Counted from the stretch's first letter, positions 33,598-43,456 are shown. The stretch: DNA of 64,000 nt from Melghiribacillus thermohalophilus (GCF_004342905.1 NZ_SMAN01000005.1:1-64000), one strand, 5' to 3'. Notes: generated by a model not told the origin, from the sequence alone. Program-made: numbers and translations.

Positions 33598-34449
33598 ATG
33601 ACACAGAACACACCAGCATACCTTTTGGAGAAAGACGGAAATTTATGGCTTACGGAAGATGAACACGGAGATTTAAAAATTAGTTACCGAATTAAAGAAG
33701 TGGTTTTTGACCAAAAATCTAATTTTCAGCATGTCATGATCCTGGACTCCCACGCTTTTGGCCGGATGCTCGTTCTGGACGGGATTGTACAGACGACTTC
33801 AAAAGACGGGCATATTTATAATGAGATGATTACCCATGTCCCCCTCAGCATCCATCCGGATCCAAAACGGGTTCTCATCATCGGCGGCGGTGATTGCGGA
33901 GCTGCCCGGGAAGTCGCAAAATATAGACAAGTGGAACAAATTGATATGGTGGAAATCGATGAGCTGGTAGTAAAGGCCTGTAAGGAATATCTGCCCGAAG
34001 TTTCCGGAAGATTATCTGATCCACGGGTGAATGTTATTTTTGATGATGGAGTAAAATTTGCCCGTAACAAAGAAAAGGAATACGATGTCATTATCGTGGA
34101 TTCCTCTGATCCGATCGGCCCGGCAGAAGTGCTGTTTGAAAAAAGCTTTTATCAAAGTCTGCACCGCGCATTAAAAGATGACGGACTGATGGTTTGTCAG
34201 AGCCAGTCACCTATTTTTCATCGTGATGTCATGGAACAGACTTATAAGCGGATTCAGGAAGTGTTTGGAACAGCGAGCATGTACACAGCCGTCGTGCCTA
34301 CTTATCCCGGCGGACTGTGGAGCTTTACCATCGGGACCAAACAATATACGGAACCTGACCCCGAAAAAGTACAAAGAAAAGACACGAAATATGTGAACGA
34401 CAGCATCCTTCTCAGCTGTTTTTCACTTCCAGCATTCATGCGCAAATAG
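33598..34449 (+). CDS. speE: spermidine synthase-like aminopropyltransferase
   Basis: The 283-residue protein has the decarboxylated-SAM binding motif VLIIGGGDCGAAREVAKY, the catalytic Asp in IIVDSSDPIGPAEVLF and VVPTYPGGLWSF, the normal SpeE order. It transfers an aminopropyl group to putrescine. ATG 33598 is chosen because GGAGGGAGGAAC is upstream; an in-frame start 30 nt earlier lies before the ribosome site. No speD or agmatinase gene is nearby. Confidence 0.92.
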   Translation: MTQNTPAYLLEKDGNLWLTEDEHGDLKISYRIKEVVFDQKSNFQHVMILDSHAFGRMLVLDGIVQTTSKDGHIYNEMITHVPLSIHPDPKRVLIIGGGDCGAAREVAKYRQVEQIDMVEIDELVVKACKEYLPEVSGRLSDPRVNVIFDDGVKFARNKEKEYDVIIVDSSDPIGPAEVLFEKSFYQSLHRALKDDGLMVCQSQSPIFHRDVMEQTYKRIQEVFGTASMYTAVVPTYPGGLWSFTIGTKQYTEPDPEKVQRKDTKYVNDSILLSCFSLPAFMRK

Positions 34450-34480
34450 CAACGGTGCCTGTCACCCGCCCGATTTTGTC

Positions 34481-34518
34481 AAAAAAAAGCTGTCTCGAGT
34501 TTCGAGACAGCTTTTTTT
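34481..34518 (+). terminator. rho-independent terminator
   Basis: The stem AAAGCTGTCTCGA pairs with TCGAGACAGCTTT around GTT, flanked by A and T runs. Confidence 0.9.
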
Positions 34519-34534
34519 ATCGCGTTTCCGTGTA

Positions 34535-34744
34535 AGTCCTGATTTCTCCCGTATGAGTCCTGATATTTCATGTGCGATCCCTGATTTCCCCTGTACGAGT
34601 CCTGATATTTCGGGTGCGAGTCCTGATTTCTCTCATATGAGTCCTGATACTTCGGGTGCGAGTCCTGATATTTCGGGTGCAAGCCCTGATTTCCCACGCG
34701 TAAAACCTGATATCTCATCCTCAAGCTCCGGCACCTGCCCGTAA
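34535..34744. repeat. 21-bp tandem array, exactly ten units, core AGTCCTGAT
   Basis: Ten uninterrupted 21-bp units run from 34535 to 34744. The first nine positions (agtcctgat) are nearly invariant in the first seven units, followed by tt(t/c) and a variable tail ending gtgcg or gtatg. The array lies between the convergent speE and SIMPL genes. Open frames across it on both strands lack ribosome sites and are not considered genes. The rest of the gap holds nothing recognised. Confidence 0.9.
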
Positions 34745-34903
34745 TATCTCCCACGCTTCATATAGGAACATGAATATTTAGATGAATTTCCTGTTCAGGA
34801 GAAAATGCCTGGAACATACCCGAGTTTCTGCTTCATGTTTTCTAGTAGCTCCATGATTGCAAGTTTCTAAGCTAAACGTACGAAACCAGAATGCTTTAGC
34901 CAT

Positions 34904-35593
34904 TTAGTAACCATAATAAGTAAACTGGACTCTGACCCTTGCGGTAATTTTTATTTCTCGGATCTGTATCGGAGTGGTGACATCTGACGCTACAACACCA
35001 AATGGTGAATGCTCATAGCCGGGACGCACCGTCTCGATGCTCTCTTCTTTAATCCATAAAGGTACCGGATGAATGGTCAACTGGTTTGCTGCAGCAATGG
35101 TCTCTGCGTGTTTTCTGGCATTGATGACAGCCCGCTTCAATGCTTGCTGTTTGTGAACATCAGGCTGTGACACTTCAAACCGAACTTCCTGAACCCGATT
35201 TGCGCCGCTTTTTGTCGCACGATCGATGATTTCACCTGCCTGTGATAAATCGCTCACCAGCACTTTGAATAAATGAGTGACTTCATACCCTCTGAACACT
35301 TTTTGGTGATCGGGATAATCATACATCTGATCAATCGAATACATTATGGTTTGGATATCATCCTTTTGAATGCCGGCACCTATCAGGGCTTCAATCACCT
35401 GATTGGAAAGAATTGCGTTTTGTCTCTGGGCTTTTTCGGCTTCTTTTTCTTCTGTCACGACACCCAGTATGATACTGGCCTGATCCGCTTCGGCCGTCAC
35501 TTCTCCTTTTCCCGTAACTTCCAGTGTATACGGCTGTTTTTGTGAACGAAATCCGGATCCATAAGGAACAGACCCTGTGCCCGTTATGTTCAT
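34904..35593 (-). CDS. SIMPL-domain (DUF541) protein
   Basis: The 229-residue protein has the SIMPL pattern LEVTGKGEVTAEADQASIIL at its start, then alternating helix-strand repeats and ARVRVQFTYY at the end. No signal peptide is visible. SIMPL proteins are poorly characterised; some affect signalling or stress survival. ATG 35593 is preceded by AAAGGAAGTGG; the GTG three codons earlier is less likely. Confidence 0.85.
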   Translation of the reverse strand: MNITGTGSVPYGSGFRSQKQPYTLEVTGKGEVTAEADQASIILGVVTEEKEAEKAQRQNAILSNQVIEALIGAGIQKDDIQTIMYSIDQMYDYPDHQKVFRGYEVTHLFKVLVSDLSQAGEIIDRATKSGANRVQEVRFEVSQPDVHKQQALKRAVINARKHAETIAAANQLTIHPVPLWIKEESIETVRPGYEHSPFGVVASDVTTPIQIREIKITARVRVQFTYYGY

Positions 35594-35789
35594 ATCCACC
35601 ACTTCCTTTCAATCAGGATCGGTTGTTTTTATGTTATGGCCTGATTAGACGATGTGTTCCTGACCAGGTATGTTTTCAAGCTGTCCTGCATATGTTTTGA
35701 CAAAACGTCAAAGATCTTATATTCTATGACATGATTGTATAGTATTTTTATAGGATTTATAGGAATTAGACGTTTTAGGGAGGTTACCA

Positions 35790-37004
35790 ATGATATCTAT
35801 ATGGAATGCGTACAAACATATATCGTTGATTAAAAAAATTACTTTCGCTTTCATTCTGGGTATACTGATTGGATTCGTTTTTGGTGAAGAAGCTTCGGTT
35901 CTTTCACCGCTTGGGAATCTCTTGATGCGGCTTTTAACGTTTATTATTCTGCCGCTGATCTTTTTCACACTGATTGTTGGCGTGAACCAGACAAAACCAG
36001 GCCGTCTGGGACGAATGGGATTTAAAGTATTGATTTACTATATCGTGACGTCCGCACTGGCTATACTTGTGGGAATTACTGTGGCAAAATTGTTCAATCC
36101 AGGAACAGGCATGTCCCTGTCAGGCAATGAAGAAGTGTCCGTACCTGAAAATCCTGGCGTCATTCAGGTACTATTAAATATGGTTCCGGATAATATTGTG
36201 ACAGCATTCACCGAAATGAATCTGCTTGGCATTATTTTTACATCTATCGTTTTTGGCATAGCGATTTCGATGCTGAGAGAATCGGCAAAACATCAGGAAC
36301 TGGGGGAGCGCCTGTATCAAATCTTTGAAGGGTTCAATGAGGTCACCCTTACGGTCATGAAAGGGATTCTGCAATATGTGCCCATTGGTATCTTTGCCAT
36401 TGTCGCCGAAGTGGCAGGCAGCCAGGGTATGGACACCCTTCTTTCCCTGGGCGGGTTCATTCTGGTTCTTTACGTCGCACTTCTGGTTCAACTCGGGTTG
36501 TACATCATGTTGATGGTGGCAGCCAGAATTCATCCGGGGGAATTTTTCCGTGAGGCTCGTACCCCGATGATTACTGCGTTTGTCACCCAGAGCAGTTCCG
36601 GCACCCTGCCACTGACGCTAAATGCAGCCCGGAACCTGGGACTAGCCAGGAGCTTATACGGCTTCAGCCTGCCTCTTGGTGCCACTATTAATATGGATGG
36701 AGCAGCTATACGGATTGCCGTTTCCGCTGTCTTTGCCGCCAACCTGATCGGGGAGCCCCTTGGTTTCACTTCCATCCTGCAAATCGTGCTGATTGGTACC
36801 CTGGCATCTGTCGGAACCGCCGGAGTTCCAGGGGCGGGGATGATTATGATTGCTACTGTGTTTGCACAGATTGGCCTGCCAATGGAAGCTGTGGCTTTAC
36901 TGGCCGCCGTCGATGTGCTGGTAGGGATGGGTTGCACTTCCCTGAACGTAACAGGAGACTTAGTAGGAACTTCGATTATCAATAAAGGGGAAAAAAGAAC
37001 CTGA
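35790..37004 (+). CDS. gltP: dicarboxylate/amino-acid:cation symporter (DAACS family)
   Basis: The 404-residue protein has eight helices and two re-entrant loops. The serine-rich loop TQSSSGTLPLTLNAA and the NMDGAAIRIAVSAVFAA motif are those of glutamate/aspartate or C4-dicarboxylate symporters (GltP, DctP). Exact substrate is not fixed by sequence. TTTTAGGGAGGTTACCA precedes the ATG. Monocistronic with its own terminator. The gene symbol names the family only. Confidence 0.88.
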   Translation: MISIWNAYKHISLIKKITFAFILGILIGFVFGEEASVLSPLGNLLMRLLTFIILPLIFFTLIVGVNQTKPGRLGRMGFKVLIYYIVTSALAILVGITVAKLFNPGTGMSLSGNEEVSVPENPGVIQVLLNMVPDNIVTAFTEMNLLGIIFTSIVFGIAISMLRESAKHQELGERLYQIFEGFNEVTLTVMKGILQYVPIGIFAIVAEVAGSQGMDTLLSLGGFILVLYVALLVQLGLYIMLMVAARIHPGEFFREARTPMITAFVTQSSSGTLPLTLNAARNLGLARSLYGFSLPLGATINMDGAAIRIAVSAVFAANLIGEPLGFTSILQIVLIGTLASVGTAGVPGAGMIMIATVFAQIGLPMEAVALLAAVDVLVGMGCTSLNVTGDLVGTSIINKGEKRT

Positions 37005-37053
37005 ATGCTGAAAGGGGTTCATCCACTACCTTTAAGGTTTAAAATTGGAATCC

Positions 37054-37092
37054 AAAAAAGAAGCGAGTGACATTTCATTCGCTTCTTTTTTA
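37054..37092 (+). terminator. rho-independent terminator
   Basis: The stem AAAAAAGAAGCGA pairs with TTCGCTTCTTTTTT around a short loop, after the symporter gene. Confidence 0.85.
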
Positions 37093-37116
37093 TATAACCT
37101 CTATATCGCTAATCAA

Positions 37117-37245
37117 CTAGTCTTCTTTCCTTTCTAAAGAACGGATCCTGCGTTCGAGCTCGTTTACTTTTTTTTGCAAATGACCGGCAATCGTTAACGC
37201 CGCTATTCCAAAGACAAACCCAATGAGCGCAAACGTATCCAACAT
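37117..37245 (-). CDS. 42-residue membrane-anchored coiled-coil protein
   Basis: The product starts MLDTFALIGFVFGIAALTIAG, a single membrane helix, and continues HLQKKVNELERRIRSLERKE, a short coiled coil. GAGGGAGGGG precedes the ATG at 37245; the frame is open further upstream, but those starts precede the ribosome site. Proteins of this kind are common and uncharacterised in bacilli. It is cut off from the symporter gene by the terminator. Confidence 0.6.
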   Translation of the reverse strand: MLDTFALIGFVFGIAALTIAGHLQKKVNELERRIRSLERKED

Positions 37246-37441
37246 GAACCCCTCCCTCCTCATTCTCTCGATTGTTGCTCTTAAGATTTTTAGGCTCACT
37301 ACGAGCCCGATCAAATTTCCTCCAGCTTTGAACGGATCTAATGCAGATCTAATTCATCCAAACCTTCTGCTTAATTATAAATCTTACGATATGACGGGTT
37401 ATTTTTCCAGTTTTAGCGGATCAACATATCACGAAAATAAT

Positions 37442-37475
37442 AGAACCTTCAGTCCATGCCTGGACTGAAGGTTCT
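37442..37475 (-). terminator. terminator of mqo
   Basis: The 15-bp stem AGAACCTTCAGTCCA (37442-37456) pairs with its complement at 37461-37475. On the minus strand it is followed by TATTATTTT. Confidence 0.8.
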
Positions 37476-37498
37476 ACCACATTTTGAATACTATTCCT

Positions 37499-39004
37499 TT
37501 ATGAGTTATAAACCGTTTCCTTTTCACTTAAACCGAGGGTCTGGGCGGTTGAAGCATGGAGTTCCTCGAAAAGTGCCGGATTTTCTGACAGGGATACACC
37601 ATAGGATGGAATCATTTCTTTGATTTTAGGTTCCCACTCAGGCAAACGGTCCGGGAAGCATTTTTCAATCACCTCAAGCATCACATATACCGCAGTTGAT
37701 GCACCTGGAGAAGCACCGAGCAAAGCAGCGATTGAACCGTCATCAGAGCTGACCACTTCCGTACCAAATTGAAGGGTTCCTTTTCCACCAGCTTCCGTAT
37801 CTTTGATCACCTGAACACGCTGTCCCGCTACCACAATGTCCCAGTCTTCACTCTTAGCGTTCGGGATAAACTCACGCAATTCTTCCATGCGCTGTTCTTT
37901 GGACAACATGACCTGCTGGATCAGATATTTTGTCAATGACAGGTTTTTTACACCAGCCGCCAGCATGGTCAGGATATTATGAAGTTTAATAGAATTGATC
38001 AAATCTAGATTGGATCCCGTTTTCAAGAATTTAGGCGAGAAGCCGGCAAACGGTCCAAACAGCAACGTTCTTTTTCCATCAATGAATCTCGTGTCAAGAT
38101 GCGGAACCGACATTGGCGGGGCACCGACTTTGGCTTTACCGTACACTTTTGCATAATGCTGTTCGACAACTTCTGGATTGTTGCATACCATAAACAGCCC
38201 GCTGACCGGGAAGCCCCCAATACCTTTTCCTTCTGGTATGCCCGATTTTTGCAGCAATGGCAGACTTCCTCCACCGCCACCGATAAAAACGAACCTGGCT
38301 GTGTGCCGTTCCATGCTGTCGCTTTCGAGATTTTTCACTTTTACTTCCCACAGACCGTCAGCAGTACGTTTTAGGTCCATCACACGATGCAAGTAGTTGA
38401 CTTCGACGTCTTGATTTTGCAGGTGTTCAAATAACAGGCGCGTCAACGCACCAAAATTCACGTCCGTTCCAGAATCGATTTTCGTTGCCGCAATCGGTTC
38501 ATCTGATGTCCGGTCTTTCATGATCAACGGCATCCATTCCTTCAGTTGTTCAGGCTCATCGGAAAATTCCATCCCTTTAAAGAGGGGATTGTTTGAAAGC
38601 GCTTCGAAACGTTTTTTTAAAAAATCGACATTATCTTTACCCTGAACTAGACTGATATGGGGTAGAGGCATAATAAAGTCCTGCGGGTTGCGAATCAGAC
38701 TTTTTTCTACTAAATAAGACCAGAACTGTCTTGAAACCTGAAATTGTTCATTCACTCGAATCGCTTTGGCAATATCAATCGACCCATCCGGTTTTTCTGG
38801 TGTATAGTTCAACTCACAAAGAGCCGAATGTCCTGTTCCCGCATTATTCCATTCGTTCGAGCTTTCTTCACCTGGTTTATCAAGTTTTTCAAACACCCTG
38901 ATTGTCCAGTCAGGCGCCAGCTCCTTCAGCAATGACCCCAGAGTTGCACTCATGATTCCCGCACCAATTAAAATCACGTCTGTTTTACTCTGCATGCTAC
39001 TCAT
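37499..39004 (-). CDS. mqo: malate:quinone oxidoreductase
   Basis: The 501-residue FAD enzyme is peripheral to the membrane and oxidises malate with quinone as acceptor. The N-terminal dinucleotide fold is [20 protein letters not shown], and family blocks [23 protein letters not shown] and [20 protein letters not shown] are complete. AAGGAAGGG precedes the ATG. Monocistronic with its own terminator. Confidence 0.95.
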   Translation of the reverse strand: MSSMQSKTDVILIGAGIMSATLGSLLKELAPDWTIRVFEKLDKPGEESSNEWNNAGTGHSALCELNYTPEKPDGSIDIAKAIRVNEQFQVSRQFWSYLVEKSLIRNPQDFIMPLPHISLVQGKDNVDFLKKRFEALSNNPLFKGMEFSDEPEQLKEWMPLIMKDRTSDEPIAATKIDSGTDVNFGALTRLLFEHLQNQDVEVNYLHRVMDLKRTADGLWEVKVKNLESDSMERHTARFVFIGGGGGSLPLLQKSGIPEGKGIGGFPVSGLFMVCNNPEVVEQHYAKVYGKAKVGAPPMSVPHLDTRFIDGKRTLLFGPFAGFSPKFLKTGSNLDLINSIKLHNILTMLAAGVKNLSLTKYLIQQVMLSKEQRMEELREFIPNAKSEDWDIVVAGQRVQVIKDTEAGGKGTLQFGTEVVSSDDGSIAALLGASPGASTAVYVMLEVIEKCFPDRLPEWEPKIKEMIPSYGVSLSENPALFEELHASTAQTLGLSEKETVYNS

Positions 39005-39464
39005 AATACCCTTCCTTATCCCCTATTTTTTCACAAAAAAATTAGGCGCTCCTGCCTATTTGTTTATAAATATTCAAGGATCCTCTCAGATCAAAACATT
39101 TTCCGTCCACTTATAGATTCATATATCTACTTTCCAATTAATTATTATAAACTATTTCGGGATGTTAATAAAGTATGAAGTCCGTCCAATCGGTTTATAT
39201 ATATGCAATAAACAGTTGTTGCCCCCGGCAGAAAATTATGTAAAAAAATGTGCCTTTATGAATTAAACACCATTTCGTTTTCTCTTTTGCCTGGTTATTT
39301 AGTCGATCTGCTTCTTTTGCTCTGAGTTTCTCAGGACATAGTTCTTACTTTCAGGAAAGTGGTAAATTAAACCGTTTCGGGAAAGTTAGACATGCCACTA
39401 CTAAAACGTACCTCATTATGGTAAAATACTACTAGTTTTGATTTCTTTAGAAGGAGGTGAAAAA
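39005..39464. other. intergenic region, nothing recognised
   Basis: This AT-rich spacer between two divergent genes has no ORF with a ribosome site, no tandem period and no strong stem. It presumably holds the promoters of mqo and of the small membrane-protein gene. Confidence 0.5.
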
Positions 39465-39938
39465 ATGAAGAAGGTAGAGTTCTCGATCAGCCTATTATTC
39501 TTCTGGATTAAGGGGAATGTTGAAGTTGACAACAGATTCGTTAAAACGAAGATATCTAATACTATATTAGGATTCATCCCTGCTGGTACAGACCAGCAAA
39601 GCATCCCTCTTAAAAATATTTCTGGAGCCATGTTATCTACCAAATACCTAATCAAACCGATTATTATCGGATTAATTTTATTTTTTATTGGTCTGGATAC
39701 TCTGGGAAGAAGTTTCCTTCTTGGTTTGATCCTGTTAATTTTAGGTTTAGGTACTGCCGGCAGTGGAATACAAACTATTTTACATATTGAAAAGTCCGGA
39801 ACTACTTCTTATATAAATGTACCCTTTTTTGAAAGACAAAAAATGCAGACACTTAACGATATGATACATGATGCACTGGCAGAAGATACCGACAAAACTG
39901 ATTTAAATTTATTTTTTGATAAGAAAACAACCCAATAA
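39465..39938 (+). CDS. 157-residue membrane protein, unidentified
   Basis: A strong AAGGAGGTG lies 7 nt before the ATG at 39465. Residues 1-60 are beta-rich and amphipathic (EFSISLLFFWIKGNVEVDNR), two membrane helices follow (about 68-105), and the C-terminal part is soluble with acidic ends. The layout resembles PH-like membrane proteins, but I do not recognise a family. Monocistronic. An in-frame start nine codons upstream lies before the ribosome site. Confidence 0.75.
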   Translation: MKKVEFSISLLFFWIKGNVEVDNRFVKTKISNTILGFIPAGTDQQSIPLKNISGAMLSTKYLIKPIIIGLILFFIGLDTLGRSFLLGLILLILGLGTAGSGIQTILHIEKSGTTSYINVPFFERQKMQTLNDMIHDALAEDTDKTDLNLFFDKKTTQ

Positions 39939-40181
39939 AATCAATGGTAAGCGCAGAAACGGTCTATTTTGTACCTTTCTGCGTTTTCCTTCACTTAATG
40001 TGAGCAGGTACAAAGTGAATTTCAAAACCCTTCCTAAAACATACTGGCATACATGCATCAATGGACATATTAAGAATAACGTTTGATTGCCTTTTATCCT
40101 TTATTGGTTGAGATGAAGGACATAGGATTGATTGATCAATGGTTTGTCTGTTATATGGATGGGGAAAGATTTTTTTTGGTG

Positions 40182-40470
40182 TGTTCTTTATGTGGGTTGA
40201 TGAAGGACAATTCATTGCATGAAGGTTTATGTTTTGTCCGAGAAAAAAGTTATGAGGGACAATTCCTATGCTTTTTTGAAACTTTATGTCCTTCATGAGG
40301 ATGATGAGGGACAGTTTTGGAGAAGTTTGCTACAGTTTTGTCCTTCATAGAGCCTATGACGGACTTTTTTCTGCTGTGCCGTCTATCATTTGTCCGTGAT
40401 AGGCTCTTTGACAGACATTGGATTAGCTCCCGCCTCTGTAAATGTCCTTCACAAATAGCATCATGGACAT
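40182..40470. repeat. 52-bp-period dyad array (six units)
   Basis: TGTCC-type half-sites start at 40182 (variant), 40235, 40287, 40339, 40391 and 40443, 52 bp apart (53 for the first step). Each is followed after about 7 nt by an ATGA(G/C)GGACA half-site, for example 40287-40296 with 40304-40313. Looser copies extend left to about 40110. The array occupies the gap 39939-40679 between convergent genes, where nothing else is recognised. Same family as 21634-21799. Confidence 0.8.
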
Positions 40471-40679
40471 TTTTATACATTTCCGTTTTGTCTTCACCGG
40501 CCAGATGAAAGAAACTCTATCCGGTCCATCTCCCCAACAGTTGCGCTATGATTCTGGCATAGTAGAGTAACGCGCCCTTCCGACAGAAATCAAGTCATTG
40601 TACATGAATCCTGTATGAGTGCCGAAGAAAAAAACGGGATCATTATGTTCCTTTGCCTTTTGCCCTGGAACAAACATTC

Positions 40680-41855
40680 TCACCTGAATATGGATGGATC
40701 GTTTTTGGCTTTTCTTCGGCGGATAAAACGGGAAATGACCAGGATACTGGTGAACATACTTAATGAAATCAGGAAGAAATACCCCGAAAACATTCCGTTT
40801 GTTTTCTGTTCGTCGTCGCTGCTGGCCTGTCCATCACCATGATCTGCTTCTTCTAATGTAAAACGGGCTAAAACGGAGTCTTCTTGATTCATCACCTGTA
40901 AGATGCCATCTTCCGTTACATGATGGGTAATTTGATCCTCTTTGCGGTGAGTATAATATAGGTTTTCCTCCACGCTAAACTCCTTGTTATTTTTTTCAAA
41001 GCTTGTCCCGGCTGGAATGGTAGACGTCTCAAAATGATCAAAACCATAATCTAACAGGTTGATATGATCTTGATACGCCTCTTGTTGAATGTCGTTGCCC
41101 AATGTAATCACAATTAAACGTAAATGATTCCGTTCTGCCGTGGTAGCCAGGGTATGGCCGGATTCATTGATAAACCCTGTCTTTCCCCCTGTGATGCCTT
41201 CATAAGGATTTTCCCGCATTAACTTATGATGAGTATATAATGTGGTATCCCACGATTCCCCGTCCCACTCTAATTCTTTTGTCCCGAATATATCACGGAA
41301 TGTATCATTTTGAATCGCATATCGGGTAATAATCGCCAGATCCTCTGCTGTTGTCACATGATTGGCATTAAACAGACCATGTGGATTTTCAAAATGGGTA
41401 TGCTTTACCCCGATTTGATTTGTTAAATAATCGTTCAGTGCTTCGGAAAACTGCTCCACACTCCCATTTAGGTGCTCAGCGATGACCACTCCTGCATCAT
41501 TTCCGGAATTGATCAGCAAACCCTGGATCAGTTTTTGTAATGTGACCTGTTCCCCTTCTACTAAATACACCTTTGTCCCCTCTACCTTTTCAACACTTTC
41601 ACTGACGGTTACAACATCATCCAGGTTTCCATGTTCAATCGCATAAATCGCCGTTGCTATTTTTGTTAAACTCGCTGGATACAGTTGTGTACGACTATTT
41701 TTTTCGTAAAGGATTTCCCCTGTTACGGAATCCATGACAATAGCTGCCTTACTAGATACCTCAGGGATGGAAGTGTCTGGATGAGCGAAAACGCTATTGG
41801 TGATCCATAGATTGAATAGTAGGATTAAGATTGAAATTAACTTAACATTCTTCAT
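40680..41855 (-). CDS. D-alanyl-D-alanine carboxypeptidase (penicillin-binding protein 5/6 family)
   Basis: Serine peptidase of 391 residues with a signal peptide (1-24) and the active-site motifs S62-x-x-K65 (PASLTKIATAI), SGN (LINSGNDAG) and KTG (GGKTGFINESG). It trims the terminal D-Ala from peptidoglycan stems outside the cell. A real membrane helix near residues 350-372 followed by RRRKAK anchors the C-terminus, instead of the amphipathic helix of DacA/DacF. AAGGTGAG precedes the ATG. Monocistronic. Confidence 0.9.
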   Translation of the reverse strand: MKNVKLISILILLFNLWITNSVFAHPDTSIPEVSSKAAIVMDSVTGEILYEKNSRTQLYPASLTKIATAIYAIEHGNLDDVVTVSESVEKVEGTKVYLVEGEQVTLQKLIQGLLINSGNDAGVVIAEHLNGSVEQFSEALNDYLTNQIGVKHTHFENPHGLFNANHVTTAEDLAIITRYAIQNDTFRDIFGTKELEWDGESWDTTLYTHHKLMRENPYEGITGGKTGFINESGHTLATTAERNHLRLIVITLGNDIQQEAYQDHINLLDYGFDHFETSTIPAGTSFEKNNKEFSVEENLYYTHRKEDQITHHVTEDGILQVMNQEDSVLARFTLEEADHGDGQASSDDEQKTNGMFSGYFFLISLSMFTSILVISRFIRRRKAKNDPSIFR

Positions 41856-42190
41856 GCTGTACTCACCTTCTTACTGGATGGGGTCCAATGAAACTACTTG
41901 ATTGCTGGATGATCGGTTCACTCTCCTATCATAAAGGGAATGGATCGAATTTTAATGCATTTTCATATAAATGTAATGAAAATTTAATACTTCTTTCCCC
42001 GTTTGAAAAGATTCATTCAATTTTTGGCAAACTTTCAAAACGATAGCAAAAAAATAGAATGATCAATATGGAACTATAAAATAATATTCCGTTTTCCCTT
42101 CATCATGGCTGTGCTAATAGCCATAAAGTAACATACTCTTAGAAAGCTGCAAATCACCCGATCACTTTTCATCCTGACCGCTTTGTTGTG

Positions 42191-42385
42191 TTAGTTAAGG
42201 AACTCTTGCGGCTCCTTTGTCGATGTCCAGATGAAACACCCTGAGACCTTTATATCCACAAACGTATCTGGAAGCACTTCTTTCTGTTGGCCATAATAGA
42301 ACAGATCATCGATTTGCTCCAAATCTTCAGCTTCTACCTGCGAGGTTGACTTAAACGTAAGCTTGTCAGATATATCCGCAATATT
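42191..42385 (-). pseudogene. possible gene remnant downstream of rlmH
   Basis: The minus-strand frame between stops at 42386 and 42191 reads ...KLTFKSTSQVEAEDLEQIDD... and VLPDTFVDIKVSGCFIWTST, 65 codons of protein-like composition, but without ATG, GTG or TTG at its head or any ribosome site. It directly follows the rlmH stop. It may be the tail of a decayed gene. Not recognised. The remaining gap to 41855 holds nothing else. Confidence 0.3.
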
Positions 42386-42389
42386 TTAC

Positions 42390-42869
42390 CTATTTATGAT
42401 ACGGTTCTCCCCGATTAATCTTCATAGCCCGGTACACCTGCTCCAGTAAAATCAGCCGCATAAGCTGATGGGGAAAGGTCATTTTCGAAAAGGATAAGGA
42501 AAAGTCGCTCCGCTGAGTCACAGCTTTGCTTAAGCCCAGGGAGCCGCCTATGATGAAGGCGATTTTGCTCCGGCCATACGTGCTCAGCTCATCCAGTTTG
42601 TTGGCGAGCTGTTCCGATGAAATGGATTTGCCTTCAATTTCAAGGGTGATGACGTATGTATCCGGGGAAAGTTTGGCAAGGATGCGTTCCCCTTCTTTTT
42701 GTTTCACTTCCTCCATTTCTGCTTCACTGAAATGTTCCGGGGCTTTTTCATCAGGTACTTCAACCATTTCTACGTTAGCATAGGGGGTCAGACGTTTTAC
42801 ATATTCCTGTATCCCCTGCTTTAAATACTTTTCCTTCAGCTTGCCTACAGCCACAATCGAGATTTTCAT
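42390..42869 (-). CDS. rlmH: 23S rRNA (pseudouridine1915-N3)-methyltransferase
   Basis: The 159-residue SPOUT methyltransferase is complete, from [20 protein letters not shown] through [10 protein letters not shown] to the invariant end [19 protein letters not shown]. It methylates helix 69 of 23S rRNA at pseudouridine 1915. As in B. subtilis (yydA) it closes the origin-side walRK-htrA block. A DnaA-box cluster lies just upstream. Confidence 0.96.
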   Translation of the reverse strand: MKISIVAVGKLKEKYLKQGIQEYVKRLTPYANVEMVEVPDEKAPEHFSEAEMEEVKQKEGERILAKLSPDTYVITLEIEGKSISSEQLANKLDELSTYGRSKIAFIIGGSLGLSKAVTQRSDFSLSFSKMTFPHQLMRLILLEQVYRAMKINRGEPYHK

Positions 42870-42928
42870 AACCTATCTCCTTCCTGATTCAGGTAAAAAA
42901 CTGCCACTTTTTCCTCAGGTTATTCCCA

Positions 42929-43380
42929 TTATCCACAATTTTGTCCACATTTCCTGTGGAATTCCTGATTATTCACAGATTTTATCCACTTTTCAAGGGG
43001 TTATCCCCAGGGTTATCCACATATGCACATATGTTTGTACTTTATTTAGTAGAGGAATAGGTGTTCGCCACAAGATATGCCGGTTTATCCTCGCAATATT
43101 CACAGGTTGTGGATAATGGATGCTGAGCTGTGAATTCTTCTAACACTGGAGCGACTTCATACTCATCCATAATCTTTTCCATCGCCAATTCCACATGTTT
43201 TTCGCACGTATAGATCCTCAAGGCAATCCCTCCTTATTGATCATTCTTTTTCCTCGTGCTTTCTCAAGTATGCGCGCGTTTTCTTCGTTTTTTCACCGGT
43301 CTCACGTGAATGCTGCTATGTTCATTTTCTTTTTACGTATCCTCTCACATCCTGCCTGTTTATCCACGAGTTTATCCACA
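42929..43380. promoter_or_regulatory. DnaA-box cluster
   Basis: Five perfect boxes fit TTATNCACA: 42929-42937, 42969-42977, 43013-43021 and 43372-43380 on the plus strand and 43108-43116 on the minus strand. Five more have one mismatch (42920, 42941, 42982, 43001, 43360). They lie around a small coding gene, not in the dnaA-dnaN region, so this is not the usual Bacillus oriC. B. subtilis is known to have origin-proximal DnaA-box clusters that titrate DnaA, and I recall one associated with yydA, the rlmH homologue. Confidence 0.8.
43042..43221 (-). CDS. yyzF: CxxH/CxxC small protein
   Basis: The 59-residue protein starts at TTG 43221, 6 nt after AAGGAGGG. It contains CEKH at 6-9 and CEYC at 40-43, the paired motifs of the small CxxH/CxxC family (TIGR04129) found beside rlmH/htrA in bacilli; it probably binds zinc. 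A perfect DnaA box (43108-43116) lies inside the coding sequence. The symbol is tentative. Confidence 0.75.
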   Translation of the reverse strand: MRIYTCEKHVELAMEKIMDEYEVAPVLEEFTAQHPLSTTCEYCEDKPAYLVANTYSSTK

Positions 43381-43456
43381 ACCAGCACCCTTTACATCTA
43401 TCTATTCTATTCTTTCAGATGCAGCAAAGAAAAAAGCTGTCTATTATGGTTAAGGG

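Noticed and set aside
34479-34754. ORF encoding QDSHPKY-type heptads
   Set aside because: It is the minus-strand reading of the ten-unit 21-bp array plus a terminator stem; no ribosome site.
42929-43380. Chromosomal origin oriC
   Set aside because: No dnaA or dnaN gene and no AT-rich unwinding element of the usual form; gene order places it origin-proximal but outside oriC.
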